Shown: in pieces, positions 1 to 11,430 of the stretch
Numbering within the stretch: position 1 is the first letter of the stretch
How the letters are laid out: every line of letters starts with the position of its first letter
Assembly: GCA_036362985.1 (NCBI GenBank)
Contig: JAYGXS010000004.1
Coordinates: 24,660,161-24,724,160, forward strand
Direction of reading: 5' to 3'
Length of the DNA: 64,000 bases
Source: Ligula intestinalis
Taxonomy: Eukaryota > Platyhelminthes > Cestoda > Diphyllobothriidea > Diphyllobothriidae
Notes under the pieces: model-generated
What the model saw: only the letters and a program-made list of their open reading frames with translations
Told to the model about the DNA's origin: nothing
Database searches by the model: none
Program-made: the position numbers and the translations under genes

Positions 1-474
1 CGCCGGCTATACGGCGGACTTCGTGTCTTGCATCGGTCGGACATCCATTCGACTTCTTGCATCAGCACTTGGAATCTCAGACGCATAAGTGATCCTGTCT
101 TAGAGATTACGTATCCCATGAGACGAGGGATCTAGTTTAAAAACTCACCACAGCTGGACAAGCAATATTTGTACCAAAGTATTTAAATCCTTCTCGAACA
201 CCACTCAAAGCTTTTCATGGGCGGCCGTGACTTTGTGGACGTACGAGTATCCGGGTGGAATTCGCTCAAGGGGCTGCTGATGAGCTCGTCTGAAAGTGCG
301 GAACATGAAACTGATTGGTTTTGAGACCTCGAGCAAGGACGCCAGACATCATAAAGTTGACTGTCGGCAGCGTTAGAATTAATCAACTTTCCTTATGACA
401 GCGGACCGAATAGAACTGGCATCAAGCAAATGCAGTCATGAACGTCATATGTATATTGTCAGTTAAGCTCTCCA

Positions 475-732
475 GTAAAGGTGGATATGCGAGTTCCGGT
501 AAGCAGTTCAGAATAAGAAGATGCGACCACTGGAACAACATTTTTATTTTCCTGACGTTTCGGATTCTGTCGAAAATCCTTAATCATAGGTAATGCTAAG
601 ATAGTAGGAGTCATTTCCCCATTTGCGCATGGCTCCGATTATCGTACCATAACCTATGATTAGGGATTCTCGACAGAATCCGAAACGTCAGGAAAATAAA
701 ACTGTTGTTCCAGTGGTCGCACCTTCTTCTAG
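475..732. mobile_element. 258-bp palindromic Penelope-derived element
   Basis: Two inverted arms of about 80 bp carry the same terminal sequence that ends the Penelope-like copies at 24.6, 26.5, 31.1 and 32.9 kb, including GAAACGTCAGG followed by an AATAAA-type signal. The spacer between the arms has no coding sequence. The element is flanked by the 8-bp direct repeat GCTCTCCA (467-474 and 733-740). A paralogous unit at 17326-17333 has a single uninterrupted ACTCTCCG, as expected of an empty site. The same element is present at 16130-16387, so it was inserted before the A/B duplication. It looks like a PLE reduced to its two ends; that it moved as a unit is inferred. Confidence 0.75.
651..700 (+). 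ncRNA. Hammerhead-ribozyme-like motif (degenerate)
   Basis: A 6-bp hairpin (GGATTC 664-669, GAATCC 676-681) is directly followed by GAAAC (682-686) and GTC (687-689). This is the stem II, GAAA, short stem III, GUC order of the compact type I hammerheads reported in Penelope-like elements. The upstream box reads CCTATGATTAG rather than CUGANGA, so activity is doubtful. AATAAA follows at 695-700. The mirror-image copy lies at about 550-597 on the minus strand. Confidence 0.4.
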
Positions 733-2660
733 GCTCTCCAAATTTTGTTTTGCTTAACTGACAAGACGTTGGTAAACGGCAAGACTCGTGTCTATATTTA
801 TATGTACGGTCGGCTATGTCAGGTTCTTTTGGTAGTTGGGCTACCGTTTCAAGACAGCAAGATGCCCTTGCAATCTATCCAAAGCATGGAATACCACTGT
901 GAAGAAGAAACAAAATGCCATTTTTCCTCATGATACTAAAACGCCCGAGATGTGATGAAATCTGATATAATTTCGGCAAAACGTTCTACTTAGTTGATTA
1001 TATTAGTTTGCCTATTGTATTTTAACTACCTGAGTTGATCGCGGCTGCCTATAACAAAAGTGAAAAACTGATTACCATGATGCAAACAGAACTGACTGCT
1101 GTTCCAAAAATCAAACGCCTCTTTTGACCTCCACGGACTATAAGTACCTTGCTGAACACGATGGATACGCATTGCCGAATACAACCGCTTCTACGCGGTT
1201 GGAAGTAAGCGTACGTAAATAATGCTTTAGTTGCCTATTTCTCTATGTCACTGTAACGGCCTGAAGTGAATGACCGAAAACAGCTGTTTGCCAACACGAC
1301 TTTTCAGTCGTAAACGAAATGGGAATTTTTGCTGAACTAAGGCAAGAATGATTATGTTGATGGGGCCTGGAGCTTTTGAGTTTTGCCACCCACGCGGCCC
1401 CAAACTTATTTAACAGAAAGCAGATCTAACAATAAATGCAATAAGGACATACGTTGAGAAAGTGTTACTGAATTGGACCTGTTGAGCTGAACATAATAAT
1501 CCTTGAGGGTGCGCCTATTCACATGCCTGATCAGCTATACGTATACATTGATTATAAGGCACATAAACATTTGCACAAAAGCCTGAAAAAATAGCAGTTG
1601 CTGTTTATTTTTAAAAGCGGCTCGAAAGAAGGGCCAGCATTTTCCGAAAAATTACCACAGATAGAGAGAAGAAACACTATTTTGGAAATATTATCTCACA
1701 ATTTTCAGCAAAACACCCTCCATTCAACAGGAGTAAAATAAGCAAACAAGCCGAAGTTTTCGACATCATGAAAAGTTGTCCTTTAACATGTCGGAAAATG
1801 TAGCTAAAATTGTATTTCCTTCAAATTGACTCTGGCATTGCGCAATGATGACCTCATTGTTGTAGTTAAAAATAAACAATGAAGCTTGGGCTTACTGTAC
1901 AGCCGATGCATATGTGAGGAAATTTACATGTGAATGGCGAGGAGAAAAACCGGCGATTCAATTTCAAAAGCCCATGAGACCCAAAAAGCGCCGAATTTTC
2001 CTGTGAGTAGACGTTCCTCCAAGCAACGATTTCTTGCGCACTGTACTAACTCAAATGCATTTTGTAGTCATTATTAGAAAGAGTTGGCCTAGGTCTCATT
2101 TTCTTCTCCATTTTCACCGAGTAAGCAAGTCCACATGAATGAAGGTGAACTCTTCACAGACCTAGAGTTTTTGACCGTTTTTTTTTCTAACGTTTGCCAT
2201 TTGAGTCCATCTTACCTGTACCTAACCAAGGAAGGTTCAAAGTTAGTCCCCGCCTGCTTGCACAGAATGTCGGGTGATTTTGCGTCAGATTCTGACTGAA
2301 TTTAATCCTGCGGTAGGACAGTTTTTCTGACATAATGTTTGCTAAACTAGACATGGTAACGGCGTACCGGACCGGTCACTTACACTTACCTCATGATCAG
2401 TCGACTGAAACCGCTTTTGATATCAGCTTGCAGTAGTAGAGGTTACTGATGGTTATCCTGAACAGCCCTTGCCACCTATAATCCATCCCCGAGACATTGG
2501 GTCGGCAACCTTTTTAATTCAGAGAGCCAAGAAAGCAAATATTTGGAAATATAGTTCAGTGAGAGCCATTTAGTACACTTTAAGATTAAATTCCATTGAA
2601 TGCGAGTATAATAAGCCTCTGAATTTATTCGTTGAAATAATGTTCTTATAATGCTTATTG

Positions 2661-4655
2661 TTAATGTGACTTCTGCTGTTGCATGGATTCGCTGATGGTT
2701 TTATAGTCTGGTCGGTAGTTCGTGAGGTTAAGCTTCATGCAAGCGTTGAGGCTTTCATCTGTTCGACGTGATCGTAGAGTGGACATGATGTATCTAAGAT
2801 GTGAGAAGGACCGCTCAAATGCATACGTAGATCCAAAAAAGTTTAAAACAGCAAGACTTACACGCTGCAGTGTGTGGTATGTGACTGAAGGCGAGTTCAA
2901 AGTTTTGATTGTCAGCTGGTCCTCAGGTTGAAGTTTTTTATTTTATGTCCGCATGTGCTTGCTTTCCAACTCCGTTTTATGTCATGCGATTCTTTCTTTA
3001 TCTTGATTGAGTGACTTAAACTTATTCATCCACATGTCTGAGGCCTTAAGGTCAGCCAATTCTTCTTCGACATCTCTAACGGAGAGACCAGGAATATGAT
3101 TTAGATCGGCTATGTTCAGTAAACACTCGGTTGGATGGGTAATGAACTTAAAAAAGGACAAAGTGCTCTCGAAATTCTCCAAAACGTGCTTTGGACGACT
3201 GTAGGAGACTAGATGGGAAGCCAACTAGCTGGTGCAGAATAAGGTTTTGAGTGGACTCACTTACTGTGTATGCATCTTTATATTGTCTTAGTTTTTCAAG
3301 ATGTAGTAAACGATCTGTTTCAAGATCCATGATAAAGAGTTCAAGCTTGTTTTAAAAAGCAAATACGGATGGTTGAATGGATAACACTCTATTTCCATTG
3401 CCTTGCAATCTAACATTAAGTTGGTTCAGATGTTTGATCATATTCACGAGATAGTAAAACATGAGGGGCCAATCAGTTTCGAATAGCTCACGATGCTCAA
3501 TGCCCTTCATTTCAAGGAACGTCCGGATTTCTTTCAGGCAAACCGCAAAACCGCTAAGCACCTTCCCTTTTGACAACCAACGTACATTGCTGCGCAAAAT
3601 CAGAACATGATAGTCATTTCCAATTTCATCCAGCAGTGTTTTAAACTGTCGATCATTTGAGGCTCGGGCAACAATAAAGTTGATCAAACGAATAACCAGC
3701 GACATCATTTCGCCAAGCCGCCCGTCACATATCCTAGCTCAAAGAGCCTCGCGGTGTAGAATGCAATGGAAATGTAGGATGCGTCTATTTCCATGTTCAC
3801 AGAGGAGCCCCAAAAATCGTTTGTTTTTCCCCACCATACACCGAGCACCATCAGAACACACTGAGATAAGCTTATCTTCAGGTATTTTTTTTTCTTGAGC
3901 AAACTCCATGGAAGACTTGAATAAATCCTCACCTCTTATGGGCCCTTTTATTGGCAGAACCGCAAGACTTTCTTCGTGCAGTGTATCAACATCAGCATAT
4001 CTTGCAATCACACTGAACTGCACCCTAATTGCTTACGTCCATTGACCCATCCAAAGCCAGGGAAAGGAACGGGGCTGCATTTAAGTCTTTCACTTTCGTT
4101 TCCTCCACGTGGGTTGCCATCATGATGGTACGCTCATGAACTGTTTTTGCCTACAAAGGCATGTCTTGTATCCTCTTTATTATCTTGTCTTTGTTCGGAA
4201 GATCATCAAAGCGTTTATTGGCTACATACAGCATGAACGTTTTTAGCAAACTTGCCACCTGTGGATGGTCTTCCGTTCGCAACTATTGCGTAAGATCCAG
4301 CAAAGCTAGCGGAGTTATAGCTACCTTGCTGGGTCCATACGCGGAGTTGCTTCTGGCTGGTTTGCATCCTGCTCATCAGTTCTTGGCATGCTTTCTTTCG
4401 GCTATCTCCCACAGAGTATTTTGATGCAAACGTATCATGGCGCGTGTTGAAGTGGCGCTTTACATTCGACAGTTTCCTCGATGTAATCTTGTAATTGCAA
4501 ATAAGACACATCGCATAATCTGCTCTATCCACAAAGGCAAATTCTTCGGCCCATTCGTCCTGAAATGTACGATACTTCTCATCTCTTTTACTTTTCGCCA
4601 TACCCTTTGCTGCAGAGGGTAACTTTGGGCAAATGAGAGAGAATGTGGCGTTCAA
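2661..4655 (-). pseudogene. hAT transposase, BED zinc finger, GTF2IRD2/Charlie-like (broken)
   Basis: Pieces in order along the minus strand reconstruct a hAT transposase. The N-terminal piece (4655-4215) has a BED-type zinc finger, with Cys50, Cys53, His68 and His73 of that reading frame. The next (4023-3739) carries the SVCSDGARCMVG block and HFHCILHREAL, typical of the RNase H-like catalytic core. The piece 3708-3352 has NVRWLSKGKVL. The piece 2900-2661 holds the C-terminal dimerisation region (LNFFGSTYAFERSFS). Frames change and stops occur between pieces, notably near 4030-4210 and 2900-3350. The closest known relatives by motif are domesticated GTF2IRD2/EPM2AIP1-type proteins and the Charlie elements that gave rise to them. 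The likely start is the Met at about 4601, just ahead of the zinc finger. Confidence 0.92.
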
Positions 4656-4911
4656 CGATGTGCGATTTATCTGACGAAGGAAAGCAGGCAGATGTTAGGA
4701 TCGACATATTAGTCCGCAAGGCAAGTTTTTGCGGATGGACTGTTTGCTCCGTCTGGAGGACACAAACACGAGGCTCTATATGTAACAAAGCAGGCTGGCC
4801 TATGCGCGTAGATAGCCTTGTCTGTCAGCATAATCTTGACCAAGCTGAGGTCAAGTTTGCGGGCTGTCGTGCTTTAGTAGAGCGTCTGTTATTTAGTGAG
4901 CTTGTCGTCAC

Positions 4912-5640
4912 TGTTGGGACGCGGGAGAAAACGGCAGCAATTGCTGTCGGCAAGCTGGAAAGGGACCAGCCAGGTCAAACCTAGGGGGTTTCGAAACGCC
5001 AGAGATGGGTCGAAATTCAACTGATTCTAATACGCGTCTCGGTGGTGGCACGTCATTGGAGGTGGACGACCACAATGCGTGCCTTCCCTTCGTTCTCCAA
5101 GAGCCACTGCCCCAAAGTCACGTTGCCACAACCAACTGTTCCAATGCTCTCGTCCACTGACACCCACGACCTAGCAGCTGCTTCTGAATAACCGGTAACA
5201 GCTGCGCGAGCGTCCCCTTTCCTTAGGTTTTCTAGCGGCCCCCAGACCGCCGACCTGGCGACCGCAGTTTATTCAGTCACGCACATACCCGAGCATACAC
5301 GCGCATCCAAATACCTGAGAGCCATTTGAATACCCCACCCCTCGGCTGATGCAGCAAAGATCTCTGCAGGTGACCTCCCCTCGGCCAATTGCAAGACACC
5401 AATAACAGAAAATTTGAACCTGCTCCACAATCCTACTGAATCAGCTGTCACCACTGTCTCAAGCTCTCTCAGGTCTGGCTGGGCGCAATCAACAATAGCC
5501 CTGGCTTCGCCAGTAGCCACTACCACTTAGGACAGCAATTGAGAATTCTGTACATAATAAATCACTCCTTCTGGTGACTTCTGTCTTTTAACTTCTAACC
5601 TGGGATTTGGCCTGATGATTGTAGTAATCCGTGTACAACC
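4912..5640 (+). repeat. LTR-like repeat, family R (nested in the hAT)
   Basis: It begins TGTTGGGAC, the same start seen at 40713 (minus) and 53232. It contains the conserved block CTGTACATAATAAATCACT with a polyadenylation-type signal near 5553. The middle is poorly conserved and may include unrelated sequence. No clear flanking duplication was found. The ends are approximate. Confidence 0.45.
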
Positions 5641-5757
5641 CACTACTTAGACCCCTACAGAGTAACCAAAATCATAAAATCTGAAGTTTCTGAGAGAGCC
5701 ATACAAATCATCAAAAGAGCCATATATGGCTCGCGAGCTATAGGTTGCCAACCCAGG

Positions 5758-7165
5758 CCCTAGACAATCAAAATTATATGTCTTTAACAGTCGTAGCTGC
5801 GAAGCTTGTGAATCCTTTGGACTGAAAAACCAGGTCATCGTACAGACTGGTAGCCTTGCGATAAAGGTTTGTGTTCAGTGCAACTTTATGGCAACTCTTA
5901 TGAATGCGAATCCTGGGTGAATGAAATTGAAAGAGAGCACACCTCAGTCGGCCTTGAAATTGTGGGTCTGTTTAGGTATGCCATTCACCATGGATAAAGA
6001 AGGTACAGCAGAGGATAAGAAATTATACAAAAAACCGAAACCTAAAACCTAAAACTTCCAGGTAATGAGTCAAAAAATAATTACCAGCTTTTACTTCCTT
6101 CCAAACGGTGTTAGCGTAGGCAAACAGATGACGTCTTTATGGTAGTTAAGATGGACAAAAAAGCACAAAATCAGGATCTAATGAGCAAAAGTGGACTAAT
6201 TGGGTATAAATGGTATGACGAAGAAATCATGCAAACCCATCAACTACGCATGAAAACCGTTGTAAGTGGCAAAGCGTTGACCCCACGGACCTGAAATTTA
6301 TACTGCTTTAAAAGAGCAACATTCTTAAAAAGAAGGCATATTTGTTTTATAAAGTATCAATTATTATCTGGGAACTAATTCCTTTATAGAAAACGTTCAA
6401 CTAAAAAGGGCTGTACAACAGATGAATTACTTAAGGCCTTATATAACTGACATTATTGTAGGCAAAAATAGATAAAAGGACAAATAAAGAAAAGTTATAC
6501 GTATAGAATGTGCTAATATTTTGTTGCTTATCCTTTAGCGTGTACAAGAGCAGGAAGTCGAGAGGCCATCAAGACAACCAAAGTAGCGATGGTAGTTTGG
6601 TCTATAAAATCATTAAGCACAAACTCCAAGTTCTGCTCCATTGAAATATGTTTCTCTTGATCGAGGCAAAGAGGTTTTCGATGGCATTAAGGTCCGGACG
6701 GTTTGAAGGAATAAGAATGGTTCACAGATCGTAGGCGGAAGGGCTGGTTGTCGTCTAAACATATTAACTTATAGTCGCAAGGTTAATTAGAATCATACCT
6801 CCTTTGATCGATAAACAGGAGCGTTATGTTACAGCATAACGTTGTCCATTCCCTGTCAGTGAATGCCGTTGTAACTAAAAGCTGTGAAAGTTTACTTTCG
6901 GTCACTAAACAGTTATTTTTTTCGCACAACTGTCTACTTACTCCGTAATAATAGGCATGCTTTGTTTTACAAATTTGGCACATAACAATGACCGCACGCT
7001 CGCGGATCTTCTGACACATTACTATTCGCAATTACGCAGCCGATCCTAATAAAATTTTAACTCACCTCACACTCAGAAATCTTAGTGCGCCTTTCTTACA
7101 TATAACCTTTGGCATTTATAAGTCCCGTCTACTTTTCGTTAGCCAGTTTGGCTGCTTAGTACAAC
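5758..7165. repeat. Duplicated block, copy A (middle part)
   Basis: After the hAT element the block resumes: 5766-5990 matches 18843-19050, and about 6840-7160 matches 22370-22700. The intervening part of copy B was replaced by other insertions. A decayed Tc1-like fragment lies inside on the minus strand. No other gene is seen. Confidence 0.75.
6270..6862 (-). pseudogene. Tc1/mariner transposase remnant
   Basis: This stretch aligns along its length with 27940-28560, the 3' half of the better preserved Tc1-like element. On the minus strand it shows HNAPVYRSKEV, the remnant of the DNxPxH catalytic-Asp motif. Further on is PSNRPDLNAIENLFASIK, the signature containing the third catalytic residue (Glu of the IEN). 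Several frameshifts and stops are present and the N-terminal helix-turn-helix region is missing. It sits within copy A of the duplicated block. Confidence 0.85.
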
Positions 7166-7611
7166 TCTAGTGACCCCCAGCAGCCACTTGGAACCTAAGA
7201 TGAGCCGCTGACGCATGGTGCCTTAGGTCTCCGCGCCCACTTCCGCTGGGGCCAGGCGCTAACTGTCATTGACAGACGCCTCACCGTGGCCGCGCATGCA
7301 CGCCAGCCTTCGCCCATATCAAGGTCGCACCACGACCTCCAGTCTAGACATTAGCCGCGTGTTTGGCTGCCGTACCAAAGCATGCACTGACATTTCGGCA
7401 TTCCCGACGCTCTCATCACTTCGGACCACACCGCTCCAGCAGAAGGACGTGCTCCCCGTAGTCAAACTCTTTCCCCCTATTCTCCGTTCGTCTGTATACA
7501 GAATAAACTATCGCTAGTATTCTGGCCTCCACCGACTTCTCTTCTCTCCTAAGGAACCATGGTCTGAAGATTGCAGTTGTTAGAGTTAAACTTGCTTTAC
7601 CCCACACACTT
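7166..7611 (+). mobile_element. LTR-like insertion, family R
   Basis: This GC-richer insert is absent from the matching place in copy B, where sequence continues from about 22706 uninterrupted. Short direct repeats TACAAC flank it (7160-7165 and 7612-7617). It contains GTATACAGAATAAAC (about 7493-7507). Its 3' part, with ATGGTCTGAAGA then CAGTTGTTA and a CTTTACCCC-type end, matches the minus-strand copy at 40385-40713. No protein is encoded. A solo LTR or a short non-autonomous element is the best guess. Confidence 0.65.
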
Positions 7612-7617
7612 TACAAC

Positions 7618-8934
7618 AACAAAACACTGCATACCAACGTAAAATTGACACCCCGCACGCTAGTGTTTGTTGGACATTCTTACCTATGGCCTTTCACATT
7701 TACAATTCCCTTCCTCTTATGCTCACATCAGTATTTACTTGCCTTCAACTATATTTCAGCATTCGAATCTAGATAAAGCATTATTGCTCGTTCAGTAGAA
7801 ATGACTATATGTAAAAACAAATTGTACAGCTCACTGAAATTGCCTTCCAGCAGTCATTGTATGAACACTGCCTTCCATTGAAGGATTCAGTGAATACGCT
7901 GCTGCAACATGGGACAAAATAGAGCCCATGAGGCCATTAAACCCATCGAGTACAGACCATAGCATAGTCTGTACTGGATTTCGTGTATATGTTCCCATAC
8001 GCAGCATCCACGGACTGGTTCTCCTTCGTGGAGTTTCCACTTCAGCCTACTCCAGTAGGCCTCTATAGAATTTGTATTTTTGCTGAAATAAATAAGTATG
8101 AAAAGAAAGAAGATCTTCGGAAAATCGAGTTGTACTCGTTGTTAAGTATGTAATGAAATAAGTATGCTTGTCTGTTGTTGGATCCTTAAAATTATTTGAA
8201 AGATAAGCAGTCCAGTACGCAAAATCTTCCAGTTCTAGCTTTCTGTAGGTTTTCTATTAGTTTGGAACGATTTCACTGTCTTTTGTTTCTCCATTTCATC
8301 AGAATAGGCCGTGCAGCATTCCAGGTCCTACTGTTGACGTGCACGATGATTCCTTCGTGCGTTTTCACATTGTACATTCAGAAAATCTGCAACTGTATTT
8401 TTTCCCCTCTATTGTATCTGCGACGACTGATCATTGTATCATCCACTGTAACCTCCACTCTGGTTCCAGTGAGTTTGCCATAAGAATTAATTATTGCATT
8501 TGGTGGCAAAAAACCTCTCACATGAGCTAAAAATACTTCTTAAAACTGGAATTGTTCCTTGTTTCTGAAGATAAATGCGATTCCTTAAACTTGGTTTACG
8601 CTAATTTTTAAAAAATTCAGATTGACATTTTTGTCCTGGTAAAGATATTTATTTGAAACCTTTTTTATTTATATTGCTGTTCTTCCATAGCACAACGCAT
8701 AGAATAAAAAAAGGTTGCCTTCATCATACTACATAAACTAGTAAATATATTCTCGATAATTCTACCTACTATTTTGCCAAAATTAAAGCATATTACCCTC
8801 AATATACTGAAATAACAAGCATTGTCCTTCCAAAAAGGCTTTTTTGGAATTAAATTCACTCATTGGATCAACATAACATGATCAAATATTGGCTTAATTA
8901 CCAAATAAAATCTCGTCACGACTTTTGAATGACC
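7618..8934. repeat. Duplicated block, copy A (right part)
   Basis: Positions 7824-8930 match 22945-23655 in order, including a run that reads ACTGGATTTCGT and GGACTGGTTCTCCTT in both. The match ends at GAATGACC (8927-8934 and 23652-23659), where copy A enters a LINE and copy B continues with other sequence. No gene is recognised. Confidence 0.8.
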
Positions 8935-10118
8935 GAAACACGGTTATCCACAAAGATAGACGACCGGGAAGTTGCTCTCCCCGGTTTTCAGCTGTTCCAA
9001 AAAGATAGAGCCGAGAGTCAAGGTTGGGGTGTGCTCACTTATGTTAGACATGGTCTACACGTGTCAAACAAAACTGACCAGCTCGCGTCCGATATAGAGG
9101 CCCTTTGGCTCACCGTCAGAACTCCGGGGTCTCAAGCCCTTGATATCTTGGCGATTTATCGACTACCGTCGAAAGATACACAGTCAGAAACTAGCCTGAT
9201 GGAGGAAGTTAAAGCATTTGCCGTGCGATCCATTGTCATGATAATGGGCGACTTTAATGCTCTGCATATCGACTGGAACTTTTGTTCTGCGACCGGGTCA
9301 GAATTAAGTTTCGATCGCCGACTCCTACGCACGGTACAAAAAGCCTTTCTATCACAACACGTCTCATCTCCGACCAGACAGCGTGAAGGGCAACATGCCA
9401 ACTGCCTGGATCTTGTACTGTCAAAAGCACCTGACAGTGTATATGTCGTAAATTGTTTACCTCCTCTAGGCAAAAGTGACCATTTAGCACTACAGTGGGA
9501 GTATTCACTCTTCTCTATACCTGATCATAGCGCGACCGTTAGACACAACATATGGCGCGGAAACTTTAATCAAATGAGAACCGAAGTGCGCAGGGTAGAC
9601 TAGAAGGAGGCATTCACTGGGTGTGTTCACGGGGATTGGTTGGTGTTTAAGACTGTATTACACGAATTAATCACTGGTTTCTGCCCCATCTCGAAAACAA
9701 AAGCCACAAATAGGCCCCAGTGGCTAATAAACACGCTGAAGAGGGAGGTAAATCGTAAAGGAAAGCTGTGGCAAACATATCGGAGAGAGAAGACCACCGA
9801 GTCGCACAATAAGTAAAAAGCGCAGCGAAATAGGATGAAGGGCCTTGTAATAAAAACCCGCCAAAGCTTCGAGAGTGACCTAATAAACCGTGCAGTAGAA
9901 AATCCGAAGGTCTTCTACAACTACATTAGGCGATCTACCCGGAATAGAGACCTTATCCCGTCGTTAAAAATGGATGTTGGTGCCGAAATTTGCAAGAAAA
10001 AAGCAAAGGCTGAGCATCTATCAGGGTTCTTTCAGTCGGTTTTTACGAGGGAGGTCGAGCTAACCGTTACCAAATGCAGCCGTTTTTTTCTACAGAATCT
10101 TATTTGTCATCTGCCCTA
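8929..10118 (+). pseudogene. CR1-type LINE ORF2 fragment: AP endonuclease and linker
   Basis: A single frame runs the whole length with only two in-frame stops (9601-9603 and 9814-9816). The first 224 residues form most of an apurinic/apyrimidinic-like endonuclease of a non-LTR retrotransposon: TETRLS at the start (metal-binding Glu), GDFNALHIDW at residues 107-116, LDLVLSK near 160 and GKSDH at 181-185. The following linker, including ENPKVFYNYIRRSTRNRD, resembles the segment ahead of the reverse transcriptase in CR1/Jockey-clade proteins. The start of the endonuclease and the whole reverse transcriptase are missing. The first codon overlaps the breakpoint shared with copy B, so the ATG is not a genuine start. 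The near-open frame suggests relatively recent insertion. Confidence 0.92.
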
Positions 10119-10239
10119 GTGTATGATGTGTGGTTTATGAGCTAGAGAATATCGCTGTGAATGGAAGGAGGATTACGATAGGCTGTTACGGTGTGCGTGA
10201 ACTCGGGCTCCGCAGATACTGCAGTTTCACCGTCAATGT

Positions 10240-10860
10240 CCAACGTGTGCACCACAGCGTGGTGTTGCAGTATCAGTGAATTGTGCGTGGGTAAGTTTTA
10301 AGTCAAAGTGGACTTGTGCTGTGTCTACTGCACTCTCGCATCTCCCACCCGCCCGTGTCAAGACAGAGTCAAAAAGAGGGAGGCGGGATCGGGTACAGGT
10401 GTGGCCACAGCCGCCACGACTGACTCAGATCCCACAGAGTGGGAGGGCCATAAAAGTCACAGGTGGCTGGTGCAGCGTGGACCTGCACTTGCGCTTGCTA
10501 CTACGCCCCCTCCCGTATTCAGCATTTATTATGCGGGTGCGACAGATGCTGCGCAAGTCCGTCTCACTGTCGCGTCTGACCAAGGGCACAATCTGCTTCA
10601 CAGCATGGTGGTGCAATGATTAGTGCTTGTAAACTTGCGCTGCATCTACCGCATTCACTTTTCCTTCACCCCCCTCCCCCTGCGTCCGGTGGACCTTCGT
10701 GAGCCTGCGCGTGCCAACGCAACCCACCCACTCTATCCGTGTCTGACTTTTGTTATGCGGGCGCAACTCGAGTAATGCCTGCAGTACCCTGATCAAGCCG
10801 CCCTCCGTGTTGGTCCTGCGCATTTACCACGCGGTCTGTTTAGGGGAGACAGACGCATGC
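10240..10860 (+). repeat. GC-rich dispersed repeat, family S, copy 1
   Basis: Positions 10530-10840 match 12900-13190, including GATGCTGCGCAAGTCCGTCT and, further on, GTCCGGTGGACC and CGTGCCAACGCAACCCACCC. Positions 10300-10460 match 34470-34640 (TCCCACAGAGTGGGAGGGCC there reads TCCCACGGAGTGGGACTGCC). Overlapping open frames exist only because the sequence is GC-rich; none resembles a protein family. The class is unknown. Confidence 0.6.
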
Positions 10861-11090
10861 ACAGCAAGGATGTTTCACTATAAACTAATTCGTGCGCAAA
10901 TCATCAGTGCAAGTTCCACTCAGTGGGTCACACAGTGGACATATTCGCATAAGAAAGTCAAACATCTGCTAAAGAGCACTCACAGTTGGACTTACTAAAC
11001 CGCCTTTAGAGAAGTTTCCCGAGGTAGATTTAGGGGAATTTGACGGATTGCTGCACTTCAACAGAAGTATATACACACACCAATCAGCGT
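10861..11090. other. No gene recognised
   Basis: Intervening sequence between the GC-rich repeat and a SINE-like repeat. Nothing identifiable was seen. Confidence 0.5.
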
Positions 11091-11430
11091 ACTATTAAAG
11101 GGCTAAATTTAGCCACATAAGCACTTGGGGACAAAGACAAAGGCGGCTAGAGTGACCCCATTTCTGGCTTATTAGCCATAATCAGGCAGTCATATTCAAC
11201 CCGCTATTTTTTGACTAGAAGTCCAAGGCTCTAACCATTGAGCCACAGACACGTTGCCTTGCCACTTTAGATCGAAATATTGACATTAGTGGATGAATAT
11301 TCACAGTGCCTTTAACAGAAGCCGCCGCGCAACGGCTGGCGGGGCTCGAGACTGAGCCGCAGGACAGAAGGAGACGAGTGAATTCCGGTAGCGAGTGGTG
11401 GGCATTAATCTGCCAAAACTAACCATGGCC
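11090..11430 (-). repeat. tRNA-headed SINE-like repeat
   Basis: On the minus strand it starts with a tRNA-like head (GGCTCAATGGTTAGAG, A-box-like, about 11240-11255) and a weak B-box (GGGTTGAATATG, about 11190-11201). A tail with the family's AATAAGCCAGAAATGG and CTTTGTCTTTGTC follows. Related tails occur at 26.7-27.0, 31.0, 43.9, 46.9, 50.6 and 52.6 kb. It encodes no protein. The head suggests RNA polymerase III origin. Confidence 0.6.

Larger units (their letters stand above)
1..2495. repeat. Duplicated block, copy A (left part)
   Basis: This non-coding stretch matches 15379-18842 in the same order and orientation. Positions 1-160 match 15379-15538 with about five mismatches by eye; the rest is more diverged. 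Copy A lacks the 277 bp at 15539-15815 and has only one of the two tandem units seen in copy B. No convincing protein is encoded. The block also contains the palindromic element at 475-732 and is interrupted at 2496 by a hAT transposon. The true left boundary is unknown because the match begins at the window edge. It could be a segmental duplication or a very large non-autonomous element; the mixture of unrelated elements kept in the same order favours duplication. Confidence 0.85.
2496..5757 (-). mobile_element. hAT-superfamily DNA transposon
   Basis: The 15-bp terminal inverted repeats, ATTGGGTCGGCAACC on the left and CCTGGGTTGGCAACC on the right (reverse complement), match at 12 positions and resemble Charlie-type hAT ends. 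Subterminal GAGAGCCAT-like repeats occur near both ends. The flanks CCCGAGAC (2488-2495) and CCCTAGAC (5758-5765) look like an aged 8-bp target duplication. Copy B runs straight through the same place at about 18832-18842 without the insert. Inside lie a broken transposase on the minus strand and, on its 5' side, an LTR-like sequence (4912 to about 5640). Because the transposase is broken, the copy cannot be autonomous. Confidence 0.93.

Noticed and set aside
10240..10640. Overlapping 115- and 103-residue frames
   Set aside because: GC-rich repeat family S produces open frames in several phases. The matching copies at 12.9 and 34.5 kb do not keep any of them.
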